Below are positions 53,405-62,155 of a stretch of 64,000 nucleotides of DNA, piece by piece (position 1 is the first letter of the stretch; each line of letters opens with the position of its first letter). The notes below the pieces were generated by a model, which saw only the letters and a program-made list of their open reading frames with translations, was not told where the DNA came from and made no database searches. A program made the translations under genes and the position numbers. The stretch lies in assembly GCF_018613065.1 (NCBI RefSeq), contig NZ_JAGGQW010000049.1, positions 1 through 64,000 of the forward strand. The letters are read 5' to 3'. Source of the stretch: Bacillus sp. ISL-7. GTDB taxonomy: Bacteria; Bacillota; Bacilli; Bacillales_B; DSM-18226.

Positions 53405-53572
53405 TTGTTAAAAAAAATCCTTAAATTAATTTTCAAAAGTAAGCTTCACCATCACCATCAATATAGCTCTTCAAGTGATGCCTGGAAGAGAAGAAATCAT
53501 TATAAGCACAACAACCTAGGACATCATCATTATAAAAAGAAGTATAAAAGTAGAAGTTTTTTTAGCAGCTAG
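53405..53572 (+). CDS. His/Lys/Tyr-rich small protein, 55 aa
   Basis: TTG at 53405 follows AAGGAGGGG. The product starts MLKKILKLIFKSKL (amphipathic, basic) and continues with HHHHQYSSSSDAW and GHHHYKKKYKSRS. About a fifth of the residues are histidine and the rest mostly basic, so it could bind metal or an acidic partner, or be a kinase substrate through its serine runs. It is 15 bp upstream of the kinase gene. No known family. Confidence 0.65.
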   Translation: MLKKILKLIFKSKLHHHHQYSSSSDAWKRRNHYKHNNLGHHHYKKKYKSRSFFSS

Positions 53573-53587
53573 CAAGGTGCCCTTCTC

Positions 53588-54388
53588 ATGATAAAAAAAA
53601 TTGCATTCCTATTTTCCAATTTATTTGAACAACTGTTCCCGAATGATAAGCTCATCGCTGATCGATACAAGGTCATTAGACATCTCGGAGCAGGTGGTTA
53701 CGGTCATAGTTACTTGGTTTATGATCTGGAATCAAAGCAAAAAAAGGTTCTAAAAGCCTTGCGACTCCATAAAAGATTAACGCAATCGGGTCGAATTGAC
53801 TTTGATTATGAGAAAGAACTCTTAAGTTCGATTGAACATCCTGGTTTTCCAAGGTATTTTGAGGGTGGTACCTTTAACAACATTCCTTTTTACACAATGG
53901 AATTTATTGAGGGGATGAACTTTGAACAGCTTATTTTTGCTGAAGGAAAGAAAGTCTCTGAAAAAGAAGCTTTTCAAATCGTCTATGAATTACTAAATCC
54001 GATTGAATATTTGCACAATCATAAAATAATCCACAGAGATATCCGAATCCCGAATGTCATTTCGGATGGTGCTAAGATTAGGCTAATTGATTTAGGGTTA
54101 GGAAGACATCTTAATCTTAAAACAGCAGTTCAGACAACAAAAAAGGAAAACAATATCCGTAAAGAGGTTAACTGCCAAGCGGATTTTTATGGATTGGGAC
54201 ATTTCCTATTGTTTTTGCTGTATTCAAATTTTACTTTTCCACAACACAAACAGGAAAAAAGCTGGGAAGAGGAATTGGAAATTTCGAACCAGGCCAAACA
54301 CATAATTAGAAAGCTCTTACAGATTGAACCAGCATATGAAAACTGTGCCCAAATAAGAGCTGAAATAATAAATTTATACTTAATCTAG
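53588..54388 (+). CDS. Ser/Thr protein kinase (Hanks type, YbdM-like), variant motifs
   Basis: 266 residues. Glycine loop LGAGGYGHSYLVYD, ATP lysine in KVLKALR, and catalytic loop HRDIRIPNV. The usual HRDLKxxN lysine is R here, and DFG is replaced by DLG (LIDLGLGRHL). The catalytic D and N are kept, so activity is possible. No membrane span or sensor domain. RBS AAGGTG. Size and motifs resemble B. subtilis YbdM. Sits between the His-rich peptide and spo0M in one unit. Confidence 0.85.
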   Translation: MIKKIAFLFSNLFEQLFPNDKLIADRYKVIRHLGAGGYGHSYLVYDLESKQKKVLKALRLHKRLTQSGRIDFDYEKELLSSIEHPGFPRYFEGGTFNNIPFYTMEFIEGMNFEQLIFAEGKKVSEKEAFQIVYELLNPIEYLHNHKIIHRDIRIPNVISDGAKIRLIDLGLGRHLNLKTAVQTTKKENNIRKEVNCQADFYGLGHFLLFLLYSNFTFPQHKQEKSWEEELEISNQAKHIIRKLLQIEPAYENCAQIRAEIINLYLI

Positions 54389-54399
54389 GGGGAGAAAAA

Positions 54400-55170
54400 A
54401 TGTCTTTTTTTAACAAAGTATTTGCCAGCGTAGGAATTGGGTCAGCAGCAGTGGACACAAAGCTTGAAAAAGATACTTATATGCCGGGGGAGACTGTTAA
54501 CGGAGTAGTTGAAATTAAAGGAGGCAAGATCGATCAGCAGGTTGATGAGATTTATCTCACCTTAAATACCACCTATTTAAGAGAGTCAGATGACAAAAAG
54601 TATACCGTCACTGCTGCGATCGAAAAGTTTCGATTAACTACTCCTTTTGTCATTCGTGCAAATGAGAAAAAAGACATTCCATTTTCCTTTCAACTTCCTT
54701 TGGATACGCCGCTTTCCATTGGCAGGTCAAAGATTTGGGTAACTACCGGTCTAGATATTAAAGGCGGTGTGGACCCAAGCGATAAAGATTATCTAAAAGT
54801 TGCCCCTAACTCACTTATGTCTGCTGTGTTTAATGCTATTGATAATTTAGGATTTAGGATTCGAGAAGCCGATTGTGAAGAAGCACCGCGGCGATTACGG
54901 GGACGTTTACCGTTTTTTCAAGAATTTGAGTTTGTACCTACTGCAGGATTATTTCGTGGCAGATTAGATGAACTAGAAGTAGTTTTCTTCCCGTCTGGAA
55001 ATGGCATGCTTGATATCATGTTCCAAGTGGACCGTCGGGCAAGAGGGCTATCAGGATTGTTTTCAGAGGCAATGGGTGCAGATGAGACCAATGTACGCTT
55101 GTCAGTTTCAAATGCAGATATCCCGAATTTACAACAAAAAATTCAAAGTGCAATTCAACGATATTCATAA
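54400..55170 (+). CDS. spo0M: Sporulation-control protein Spo0M
   Basis: 256 residues with the arrestin-like beta fold of the Spo0M family: KLEKDTYMPGETVNGVVEIKGG at the start and GRSKIWVTTGLDIKGGVDP in the middle. Spo0M affects sporulation and cell morphology in B. subtilis; mechanism unclear. RBS GGGGGAG 12 bp after the kinase stop, so co-transcribed from the ECF promoter at 53347. Confidence 0.92.
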   Translation: MSFFNKVFASVGIGSAAVDTKLEKDTYMPGETVNGVVEIKGGKIDQQVDEIYLTLNTTYLRESDDKKYTVTAAIEKFRLTTPFVIRANEKKDIPFSFQLPLDTPLSIGRSKIWVTTGLDIKGGVDPSDKDYLKVAPNSLMSAVFNAIDNLGFRIREADCEEAPRRLRGRLPFFQEFEFVPTAGLFRGRLDELEVVFFPSGNGMLDIMFQVDRRARGLSGLFSEAMGADETNVRLSVSNADIPNLQQKIQSAIQRYS

Positions 55171-55177
55171 AATCCTG

Positions 55178-55209
55178 ACAATAGGGCCATCTTGGTCCTA
55201 TTGTTTTTA
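55178..55209 (+). terminator. spo0M terminator
   Basis: CAATAGG (55179-55185) pairs with CCTATTG (55197-55203), with CCA/TGG inside, followed by TTTTTAT. Confidence 0.88.
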
Positions 55210-55228
55210 TGTCTATTGAAACGCTTGA

Positions 55229-55308
55229 TTCGACAAAAATCATCTTTGCTGGATAAAAAAAGTGCAATTCGACAAAAATAATGGGATTTTCAAGAAGGAA
55301 TCGACAAT
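55229..55308. promoter_or_regulatory. Cluster of three 0A-box-like sites
   Basis: On the minus strand TTTGTCGAA occurs twice exactly (55229-55237 and 55268-55276), and ATTGTCGAT once with two mismatches (55300-55308). The Spo0A box consensus is TTTGTCRAA. They lie between spo0M and yodL, spaced 39 and 32 bp. Confidence 0.45.
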
Positions 55309-55362
55309 GTCCATCGCTAATTACTAGAATAAGCAATTAATTCTAATAATTGGAGGTATATG

Positions 55363-55671
55363 ATGATCAAAGTATTAACAAAAAGAGCATGTATACAATA
55401 TGATGTGACGATCTTTCAAACTCCAAAATACCGTGAAAATAAAGGGCATAAAGAGGTTTTTCGAACCACTATTCCAGCAAATAGCCGGGTGCAATGCTTA
55501 GAGGAAACTTTCAGCCGCTTTAATGTAACTGACAGAATCCCTGCAGATTATCAAGGCAGATTTCTCTCAACCGGGGATATTGTGTTAATTGACGAAGGCA
55601 GGGGAGGACAGCATTATTATCAATTAAAACCTGGTGGTTGGTTTCCTATTAACAGAATAGTACTTCTGTAA
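55363..55671 (+). CDS. yodL: YodL domain protein
   Basis: 102 residues. The stretches YDVTIFQTPKYRENKGHKEV, RFNVTDRIPADYQGRFLSTGD and DEGRGGQHYYQLKPGGWFPINR match the YodL domain, of unknown function. ATG at 55363 lies 5 nt after GGAGGT; ATG 55360 is too close. In B. subtilis yodL is beside deoD, as here. Confidence 0.82.
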   Translation: MIKVLTKRACIQYDVTIFQTPKYRENKGHKEVFRTTIPANSRVQCLEETFSRFNVTDRIPADYQGRFLSTGDIVLIDEGRGGQHYYQLKPGGWFPINRIVLL

Positions 55672-55677
55672 GTTAAA

Positions 55678-55708
55678 AACCTAAGGACAATATTCCTTAG
55701 GTTTTTTA
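55678..55708. terminator. Terminator yodL / minus-strand small gene
   Basis: AACCTAAGG pairs with CCTTAGGTT (55695-55703), followed by TTTTA. Confidence 0.85.
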
Positions 55709-55710
55709 GC

Positions 55711-55839
55711 TTAGTGCTTTCTTCCACCAGTTGCATTGTGCTCTTTTGCATGTGCTTCATGTTCAGCCACAATGGCCTCAGCAGGGATGTGATTATTTTT
55801 CTTCGGTGAATTAGTGCGGCTTCGATGTTTTTTACCCAT
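55711..55839 (-). CDS. Small basic protein, 42 aa
   Basis: Minus-strand ATG at 55839 with GGAGGGAG 7 nt upstream. The product begins MGKKHRSRTNSPKKNNHIPA and ends AKEHNATGGRKH: basic ends, a short acidic helix in the middle, no hydrophobic run. The composition resembles minor spore proteins, but I cannot name a family. Convergent with yodL. Confidence 0.65.
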   Translation of the reverse strand: MGKKHRSRTNSPKKNNHIPAEAIVAEHEAHAKEHNATGGRKH

Positions 55840-55992
55840 GAATGATCTCCCTCCAATCTTAAAAATAGCTTCCCACAAAATAATAAATTCATGTCTGTTT
55901 CATTGCAGAGTTTCTCATTAGAAATTGTTTATGATATATTGTCAATGAAAACAGTTTTAATACGGCTGTAGTTATTGATTGGAGGAATATAG

Positions 55993-56697
55993 ATGAGTGT
56001 ACATATTGGTGCGAAGGAAAACGAAATTGCTGAAACAGTATTACTGCCAGGAGACCCGCTTCGGGCTAAATATATTGCAGAAACATTTCTAGATGATGCA
56101 AAATGTTACAACGAAGTTCGTAATATGTTCGGATTTACTGGGACGTATAAAGGAAAAAGAATTTCTGTACAAGGAACTGGAATGGGTGTTCCTTCCATTT
56201 CTATTTATATTAATGAACTTATGCAAAGCTATAATGTCCAAAATCTAATTCGTGTTGGAACATGTGGAGCCATTCAAAAAGATGTAAAGGTTCGTGATGT
56301 CATTTTGGCAATGACAAGCTCAACCGACTCAAATATGAATCGTTTAACGTTTGGTCATGTCGATTTTGCCCCTACAGCAAACTTTGATTTACTTCGTAAG
56401 GCATATGATGCAGGGGTGGCAAAAGGACTTAACTTGAAAGTAGGAAATATTTTTACAGCAGATTCATTCTATAATGATAACGCTGAACTTGAAAAATGGG
56501 CTAAATATCAAATCCTGGCGATCGAAATGGAGACCACCGCCCTATATACATTAGCCGCTAAATTTGATCGGAAAGCACTTTCCGTTCTAACAGTTAGTGA
56601 TCACATCTTAACGGGTGAAGAAACAACAGCCGAAGAAAGACAATTAACCTTTAACGATATGATAGAAGTAGCTTTAGAAGCAGCAATAAAAGAATAA
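55993..56697 (+). CDS. deoD: Purine nucleoside phosphorylase DeoD
   Basis: Hexameric-type phosphorylase that splits purine (deoxy)nucleosides to base and ribose-1-phosphate. 234 residues. Conserved stretches: [40 protein letters not shown] and the catalytic D in [23 protein letters not shown]. Confidence 0.95.
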   Translation: MSVHIGAKENEIAETVLLPGDPLRAKYIAETFLDDAKCYNEVRNMFGFTGTYKGKRISVQGTGMGVPSISIYINELMQSYNVQNLIRVGTCGAIQKDVKVRDVILAMTSSTDSNMNRLTFGHVDFAPTANFDLLRKAYDAGVAKGLNLKVGNIFTADSFYNDNAELEKWAKYQILAIEMETTALYTLAAKFDRKALSVLTVSDHILTGEETTAEERQLTFNDMIEVALEAAIKE

Positions 56698-56702
56698 TCA
56701 AC

Positions 56703-56737
56703 ATGAGCCTTTTCCAAATAGGATGAGGCTTTTTATT
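56703..56737 (+). terminator. deoD terminator
   Basis: GAGCCT / AGGCT stem with an inner TCC/GGA, followed by TTTTATTTT. Confidence 0.75.
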
Positions 56738-56869
56738 TTAGTAATTAACAGGAACTCACTACCAAAATGGAGAATAAATAAAAAACAAAACTCTTCTGTG
56801 ACAAAAATCATCGAAAGACGTCAAAATTAGGCTTAAATTAAATATAGTATTATTTTCGGTAGAAATCCT

Positions 56870-56903
56870 TTGACCAAATATACATTGCGGGGGTATACAT
56901 ATA
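56870..56903 (+). promoter_or_regulatory. copA promoter with CsoR-like operator
   Basis: TTGACC (56870-56875), 18 nt, TATACA (56894-56899). Within it TACATTGCGGGGGTATAC resembles the CsoR site of B. subtilis copZA, a G run flanked by TA-rich ends. Copper would relieve repression. No csoR gene is in this window. Confidence 0.65.
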
Positions 56904-56918
56904 AAAGAGGTGATCCAA

Positions 56919-59111
56919 ATGAAAGAGCAGCTCAAATTAGACATTTCTGGAATGACCTGTGCTGCCTGTTCAACGAGAATCGAGAAAGTCCTCAATAAAA
57001 TGGACAGTGTTGAGGCAAATGTCAATTTGGCAATGGAAAGTGCAGCTATTTCTTTCGATACAGAACTGGTTTCAAGTAATGATATTATTACTAAAATAGA
57101 AAATCTTGGTTATGAAGCAACAGAAAAGGTTCACAGGGATACCAAACAGCAGCATAAAGATGCGGAAATTAAACAGAAAAAACGTATATTTCTTCTGTCG
57201 GTAATTCTGTCAATACCGCTTCTATATACGATGCTTTCCCATTTGCCTGTTGATTTTGGTTTACCAATGCCACATTTTTTGATGAATCCATGGTTTCAAT
57301 TACTTTTGGCAACGCCTGTGCAATTTTATATAGGTGGTCAGTTTTATATGGGTGCTTTTAAGGCCCTGAAAAATAAAAGTGCTAATATGGATGTCCTTGT
57401 CTCGTTAGGAACATCAGCAGCATATTTTTATAGCTTAGCTGAAGGAATGAAAACAATTGGTAACACTAACTATATGCCACATCTATATTTTGAAACAAGT
57501 GCTGTACTGATTACATTAATTCTATTAGGGAAATTATTTGAAACGATGGCCAAAGGGAAAACAACGCTTGCCATATCGAAGTTGTTAAGTCTCCAAGCAA
57601 AAGAAGCCACTGTACTAAGAGAAGGTAAGGAGCTTCAAATTCCAATTGAGGAAGTGAAAGTTTCTGACAACTTATTAGTTAAGCCAGGGGAAAAAATTCC
57701 TGTCGATGGAATAGTAACTTTAGGGCAATCTTCTGTTGATGAAGCAATGATAACCGGTGAGTCAATCCCAGTGGAAAAATCTGTTGGGGACAAAGTCATT
57801 GGTTCAACGATCAATAAGAATGGCACCCTGACCATAAAAGCATTGAAGATTGGCAAAGATACAGCACTTGCTGGAATAATTAAAATTGTCGAAGAGGCCC
57901 AAGGCAGCAAAGCCCCAATCCAACGGGTAGCAGATACAATTTCAGGTTATTTTGTGCCTGTTGTGCTTGCAATCTCAATGTTTACTTTTTTAATTTGGTA
58001 CTTCTTTGTGAATCCTGGAGATTTCCCTTCTGCATTAGAAACAGCGATTGCTGTTCTTGTTATAGCTTGTCCATGTGCGTTAGGACTAGCCACTCCAACA
58101 TCTATCATGGTTGGTACAGGTAAAGGAGCTGAAATGGGGATTCTTTTTAAAGGTGGAGAGCATTTAGAAGCAGCCCATAAAATTAATGCAATCGTCCTTG
58201 ATAAAACCGGCACGATCACAAAAGGACATCCTACAGTAACAGATTTTATAGCCTATCAGGACGAGAAAAAAGTACTCCAATACCTCGTTTCAGCAGAAAA
58301 GTCATCTGAACATCCACTTGCCGAAGCGATCGTAAAATATGGGATTGAAAAAAGATCAAGTACCCTGCCTGTCAAACGGTTTAAGGCAGTACCTGGTTAT
58401 GGAATTGAAGCAAAAATAGGCGATGATGAAATATTTGTAGGCACCAGTAAACTTATGGCTCTAAAAAATATTCCCAGCATTACGGGAGACCAAGACCTAA
58501 CCCGATTGGAGAACGAAGGGAAAACAGCTATGTTTATTGCCATAAATTCCAGTATTATGGGTGTAGTTGCGGTTGCCGATACAGTAAAAGAGACAGCTAA
58601 AATGGCGGTTCAGCAATTAAACCAATTAGGAATTAAAGTGTTTATGTTAACTGGTGATAATGAACGTACGGCTAAAGCGATTGCGAATCAAGTCGGCATT
58701 ACTAATGTAATTGCAGAAGTCCTTCCCGAGGAAAAGGCCAATCATGTCAAAGAACTACAGCTGCAAGGTCTAAAAGTGGCCATGGTTGGCGATGGAATAA
58801 ATGATGCACCAGCCCTTGTCGTAGCTGATATAGGAATTGCAATCGGTACGGGTACTGATGTAGCGATTGAAGCTGCTGATATAACAATTCTTGGCGGGGA
58901 ATTAACCTTGATTCCAAAGGCAATGTGTTTAAGTAAATTAACGATGCAAAATATTCGCCAAAACCTCTTTTGGGCGCTTGTTTATAATTCAGGGGGGATT
59001 CCAATTGCGGCACTTGGCTTGTTAGCCCCTTGGGTTGCTGGTGCAGCCATGGCGTTTAGTTCAGTATCAGTAGTGTCCAACGCCCTTCGTTTGAAGCGAG
59101 TGAAAATATAA
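56919..59111 (+). CDS. copA: Copper-exporting P-type ATPase CopA, one HMA domain
   Basis: 730 residues. A single N-terminal metal-binding domain ([12 protein letters not shown]14, C17), whereas B. subtilis CopA has two (about 800 residues). P1B motifs: [14 protein letters not shown] (CPC site), DKTGTIT (phosphorylation), SSEHPLAEA and [11 protein letters not shown]. Exports Cu+ from the cytoplasm. ATG at 56919 has AGAGGTGAT upstream. Followed 21 bp later by copZ, so order is copA-copZ, the reverse of B. subtilis. Confidence 0.92.
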   Translation: MKEQLKLDISGMTCAACSTRIEKVLNKMDSVEANVNLAMESAAISFDTELVSSNDIITKIENLGYEATEKVHRDTKQQHKDAEIKQKKRIFLLSVILSIPLLYTMLSHLPVDFGLPMPHFLMNPWFQLLLATPVQFYIGGQFYMGAFKALKNKSANMDVLVSLGTSAAYFYSLAEGMKTIGNTNYMPHLYFETSAVLITLILLGKLFETMAKGKTTLAISKLLSLQAKEATVLREGKELQIPIEEVKVSDNLLVKPGEKIPVDGIVTLGQSSVDEAMITGESIPVEKSVGDKVIGSTINKNGTLTIKALKIGKDTALAGIIKIVEEAQGSKAPIQRVADTISGYFVPVVLAISMFTFLIWYFFVNPGDFPSALETAIAVLVIACPCALGLATPTSIMVGTGKGAEMGILFKGGEHLEAAHKINAIVLDKTGTITKGHPTVTDFIAYQDEKKVLQYLVSAEKSSEHPLAEAIVKYGIEKRSSTLPVKRFKAVPGYGIEAKIGDDEIFVGTSKLMALKNIPSITGDQDLTRLENEGKTAMFIAINSSIMGVVAVADTVKETAKMAVQQLNQLGIKVFMLTGDNERTAKAIANQVGITNVIAEVLPEEKANHVKELQLQGLKVAMVGDGINDAPALVVADIGIAIGTGTDVAIEAADITILGGELTLIPKAMCLSKLTMQNIRQNLFWALVYNSGGIPIAALGLLAPWVAGAAMAFSSVSVVSNALRLKRVKI

Positions 59112-59132
59112 ATATAAAGTGAGGTAATTTTC

Positions 59133-59339
59133 ATGGAGAAAACAACATTACAGGTTACAGGAATGACATGCGGACATTGTGAAAAGGCAGTGAAAACAGC
59201 ACTTCTCAATTTAGAAGGTGTAACAGAAGTTAATGTTTCATTAAAAGATGGCAAGGTTATGGTTGGTCATGATCTAAGCAAAGCCTCAGTTGGGAAGCTT
59301 AAAGAAGCCGTCGAAGATCAAGGTTATGATGTAGGATAA
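59133..59339 (+). CDS. copZ: Copper chaperone CopZ
   Basis: 68 residues, one HMA fold. The Cu+ motif is MTCGHCEKAV (C13, C16 or near). Hands Cu+ to CopA. RBS AGTGAGG upstream; same transcript as copA. Confidence 0.94.
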   Translation: MEKTTLQVTGMTCGHCEKAVKTALLNLEGVTEVNVSLKDGKVMVGHDLSKASVGKLKEAVEDQGYDVG

Positions 59340-59340
59340 A

Positions 59341-59378
59341 AATAAACGGCACCTACCATTTGGTAGGTGCCGTTTATT
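59341..59378 (+). terminator. copA-copZ terminator
   Basis: A perfect 18-bp inverted repeat (59341-59358 with 59361-59378), core GGCACCTACCA / TGGTAGGTGCC, loop TT. T-rich end TTTATTGTG. Unusually long for a terminator, and it ends in GTTTATT on both strands. Confidence 0.8.
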
Positions 59379-59585
59379 GTGAAAATTTATTTGTGATCTT
59401 ATTATAATTTCATTAACTTTTCTTTGTTAATTTTATACGAAAGATGTTATTCTAATCACTAAGGGTTATTTTTTAAAAGTATCTGATAATAGCTTTTGAA
59501 AATTTGGAAATCCATCTAGCACCTAATAAGAAAATTTTCGCTGGATCATTTCTTATTTTTATGGATAATGAAAGTGGTGAAGGAT

Positions 59586-61079
59586 TTGGAAGACGAGAAA
59601 ATTGAACAGATAAAAGCGCAAGAATCAAACGTTGAACAAGAGCAAGGATCAGCAAACAAATCAGGACACATACGTTTAAAAAAATTCCATTTTATCATGC
59701 TGTTGTTTATGGTTGTGTTTCTATCTGCGGGAATTACAACGTTTGCACTAGCATTTGGAGAAGAAAAGGTCGTTACAGTTGGAACAGAAAGACCAGAATT
59801 TGATAAACTCTATGAAGCATATGATACATTGAAAAGTGGTTATTTTAAGGATATTGATCAAAAAAAGGTCATTAATGGTGCAATAAATGGGATGGTGGAG
59901 TCGCTGGATGATCCCTATTCAGACTATATGAGTAATGAAGAAGCAGAAAGCTTTCATGGCAGCATTTCTTCATCTTTTGAAGGGATTGGCGCTGAAATTC
60001 AGGAAAAGGATGGGCACATCGTGATTGTGTCTCCCATAAAAGGATCTCCTGCGGAAAAAGCTGGCTTAAAGCCAAATGACATGATTATGTCCGTTAATGG
60101 AAAAAGCCTCCAAGGGATGAATTCTACTCAAGCAGTAACACTAATTCGTGGGAAAAAGGGTACAAAGGTTGAGTTGTCTGTCCAACGCCCTGGCACAGCA
60201 GCTCCAATGACTGTGCCAATTATCCGTGATGAGATACCAATTGAAACTGTTTATGGTGAAATGGTGGGAGACGGGATTGCTAAAGTTCAAATTACGAGCT
60301 TTTCTAGTAATACGTCGAAGGAACTAGTTGAGACCTTGAATGACTTGAATAGGAAAGGAATGAAGGGTCTAGTCTTAGACTTGCGTCAAAATCCAGGAGG
60401 TTTATTGGACCAAGCCATCTCGATTTCGAGCATGTTCGTTCCAAAAGGGAAACTTATTTTAAAAGTAGAAGACCGAAATGGAAAGATTAAGGAATATCCT
60501 TCTCAAAATGAAGGGAACCCAAATCTTCCTTTGGTTGTTTTAATTGATAAAGGGAGTGCCAGTGCATCAGAAATACTTGCCGCAGCTGTAAAAGAATCTG
60601 CTGGTGTTAAGCTAGTCGGAGAGAAGTCTTTTGGTAAGGGAACAGTCCAGACTGCTTCTGACTTCAAGGATGGCTCAAATCTTAAATTCACCACGGCAAA
60701 ATGGTTGACACCGAACGGGAATTGGATTCATAAAAAGGGGATAAATCCTGATGTAGCAGTAGCCCTGCCTGAATATGCAACTCTAACAATTATTAATCCC
60801 GATAAGGAACTGAGACTATCTACATCATCTACGGAAGTTCAAACTGCCCAAAAAATGCTCAAAGCGATTGGTTATGATCCAGGTCGGACAGATGGATTTT
60901 TCGATCAAAAGACAAAAGATGCCGTTACTGCCTTCCAAAAAGCTCAAAAACTCCCAGTCAATGGTGTTTTAAAAGGTGATTCCACCATGAAACTAATGGA
61001 GTTATTAAGGGACAAAATAAAAACAAGTGATACACAAATGCAAGAAGCGATTAAAGTATTAAAGGGAACGATGAAATAA
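59586..61079 (+). CDS. ctpA: Carboxy-terminal processing protease CtpA (S41)
   Basis: About 497 residues. One N-terminal membrane anchor (FHFIMLLFMVVFLSAGITT), then a PDZ domain (SSSFEGIGAEI; SPAEKAGLKPNDMI), the S41 core with nucleophile in GSASASEILA and lysine in EKSFGKGTVQ, and a C-terminal peptidoglycan-binding domain (EVQTAQKMLKAIGY). Acts outside the membrane on C-termini of unknown targets. TTG at 59586 or ATG at 59568 may be the start; AAGGAT and GGTGA favour TTG weakly. Near deoD as in B. subtilis. Confidence 0.88.
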   Translation: MEDEKIEQIKAQESNVEQEQGSANKSGHIRLKKFHFIMLLFMVVFLSAGITTFALAFGEEKVVTVGTERPEFDKLYEAYDTLKSGYFKDIDQKKVINGAINGMVESLDDPYSDYMSNEEAESFHGSISSSFEGIGAEIQEKDGHIVIVSPIKGSPAEKAGLKPNDMIMSVNGKSLQGMNSTQAVTLIRGKKGTKVELSVQRPGTAAPMTVPIIRDEIPIETVYGEMVGDGIAKVQITSFSSNTSKELVETLNDLNRKGMKGLVLDLRQNPGGLLDQAISISSMFVPKGKLILKVEDRNGKIKEYPSQNEGNPNLPLVVLIDKGSASASEILAAAVKESAGVKLVGEKSFGKGTVQTASDFKDGSNLKFTTAKWLTPNGNWIHKKGINPDVAVALPEYATLTIINPDKELRLSTSSTEVQTAQKMLKAIGYDPGRTDGFFDQKTKDAVTAFQKAQKLPVNGVLKGDSTMKLMELLRDKIKTSDTQMQEAIKVLKGTMK

Positions 61080-61085
61080 AAAAAG

Positions 61086-61118
61086 TAACCCGACTCCCCG
61101 GAGTTGGGTCATTTTTTT
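61086..61118 (+). terminator. ctpA terminator
   Basis: ACCCGACTCC pairs with GGAGTTGGGT, followed by CATTTTTTT. Confidence 0.88.
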
Positions 61119-61154
61119 AGAGTACAATTAATGACCATTGGAAGGGAATTGAGG

Positions 61155-62069
61155 ATGAAAAAAGCTGAGGTTTATATTTTATCAGGATTTTTGGGAAGCG
61201 GGAAAACCACCCTTTTAAAACGATTGTTAGAAGATGAACAAAGGTCAGGAAGAAAAACAGCTGTCATGATGAACGAATTAGGTAAGGTTTCCATAGACTC
61301 TGATGCAGTTGAGGGGGATGATGTTTCCTTAAAAGAATTGTTAGGAGGATGTATTTGCTGCTCCATCCAAGACAAACTTGAAGCCCAGTTGCAAGGATTA
61401 TTATTAGATGAAAAACCAGAAGTGATATATATCGAAACAACCGGTGCTGCCCATCCTGTGGAGGTTTTGGATGCTATCCTTTCCCCATTGTTTGCAGATA
61501 AATTATTGATTAAAGGCATCCTAACAACAGTCGATGGCAAGAGATGGATGGAAAGAAAATCCTTAAGTCCCCAGCTCCAGCAATTGATCCTTGAGCAAGT
61601 AAGGCATGCTGACTTCATTATTATCAACAAAATGAATGAATTAAAAGAGAATGAGCAAGCAAAGATTATATTCGAGATTCAATCCATTAATTCTTATGCA
61701 AGATGCCTTCTTACTAATTATTCACAGGTGTCAATTGAACAGTTGAGAAAACTTTCTGTATCCTTTGAAAAGGAAAAGAAAGAGTCACAACGAGTAACTA
61801 TAAATTTAACGACATTTGTTTATCAATTTAAAACTGCCATTAGCCATGCTGAATTTGAGAATTTCTTAAAACGTTTACCAGATACAATTTACCGAATAAA
61901 GGGCTATGTTAAGTTTGATCATTCGGACCTGCCTTTTTTATTTCAGTTTTCTTATGGCATGCCGATTTATCTAAAAGAAGACATGAATATGCGATTAAAC
62001 CTTGTGTTTATTGGTGAAGGTATAAATTGGAATGGGATTGAAACACAATTAGAAAATCTTGAAAAGTAA
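61155..62069 (+). CDS. CobW/ZNG-type GTP-binding metallochaperone
   Basis: 304 residues. P-loop FLGSGKTTLLKR near 13-24, the metal motif GCICCSI (CxCC class) near 65, Walker-B region EVIYIETTGAAHPVEV, and NKMNE for guanine. A shortened C-terminal domain (LKRLPDTIYRIKGYVKF) is present. COG0523 proteins insert zinc or cobalt into enzymes. ATG at 61155 follows AAGGGAATTGAGG. No Zur box was seen upstream. Confidence 0.87.
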   Translation: MKKAEVYILSGFLGSGKTTLLKRLLEDEQRSGRKTAVMMNELGKVSIDSDAVEGDDVSLKELLGGCICCSIQDKLEAQLQGLLLDEKPEVIYIETTGAAHPVEVLDAILSPLFADKLLIKGILTTVDGKRWMERKSLSPQLQQLILEQVRHADFIIINKMNELKENEQAKIIFEIQSINSYARCLLTNYSQVSIEQLRKLSVSFEKEKKESQRVTINLTTFVYQFKTAISHAEFENFLKRLPDTIYRIKGYVKFDHSDLPFLFQFSYGMPIYLKEDMNMRLNLVFIGEGINWNGIETQLENLEK

Positions 62070-62155
62070 GAAAAATACCATGATTGAATGAATGATAATT
62101 TCCTCTTCAGGTAACTCTTTTAATGTAGCAAAGATTTTTGTAAAAGGAGGATACG

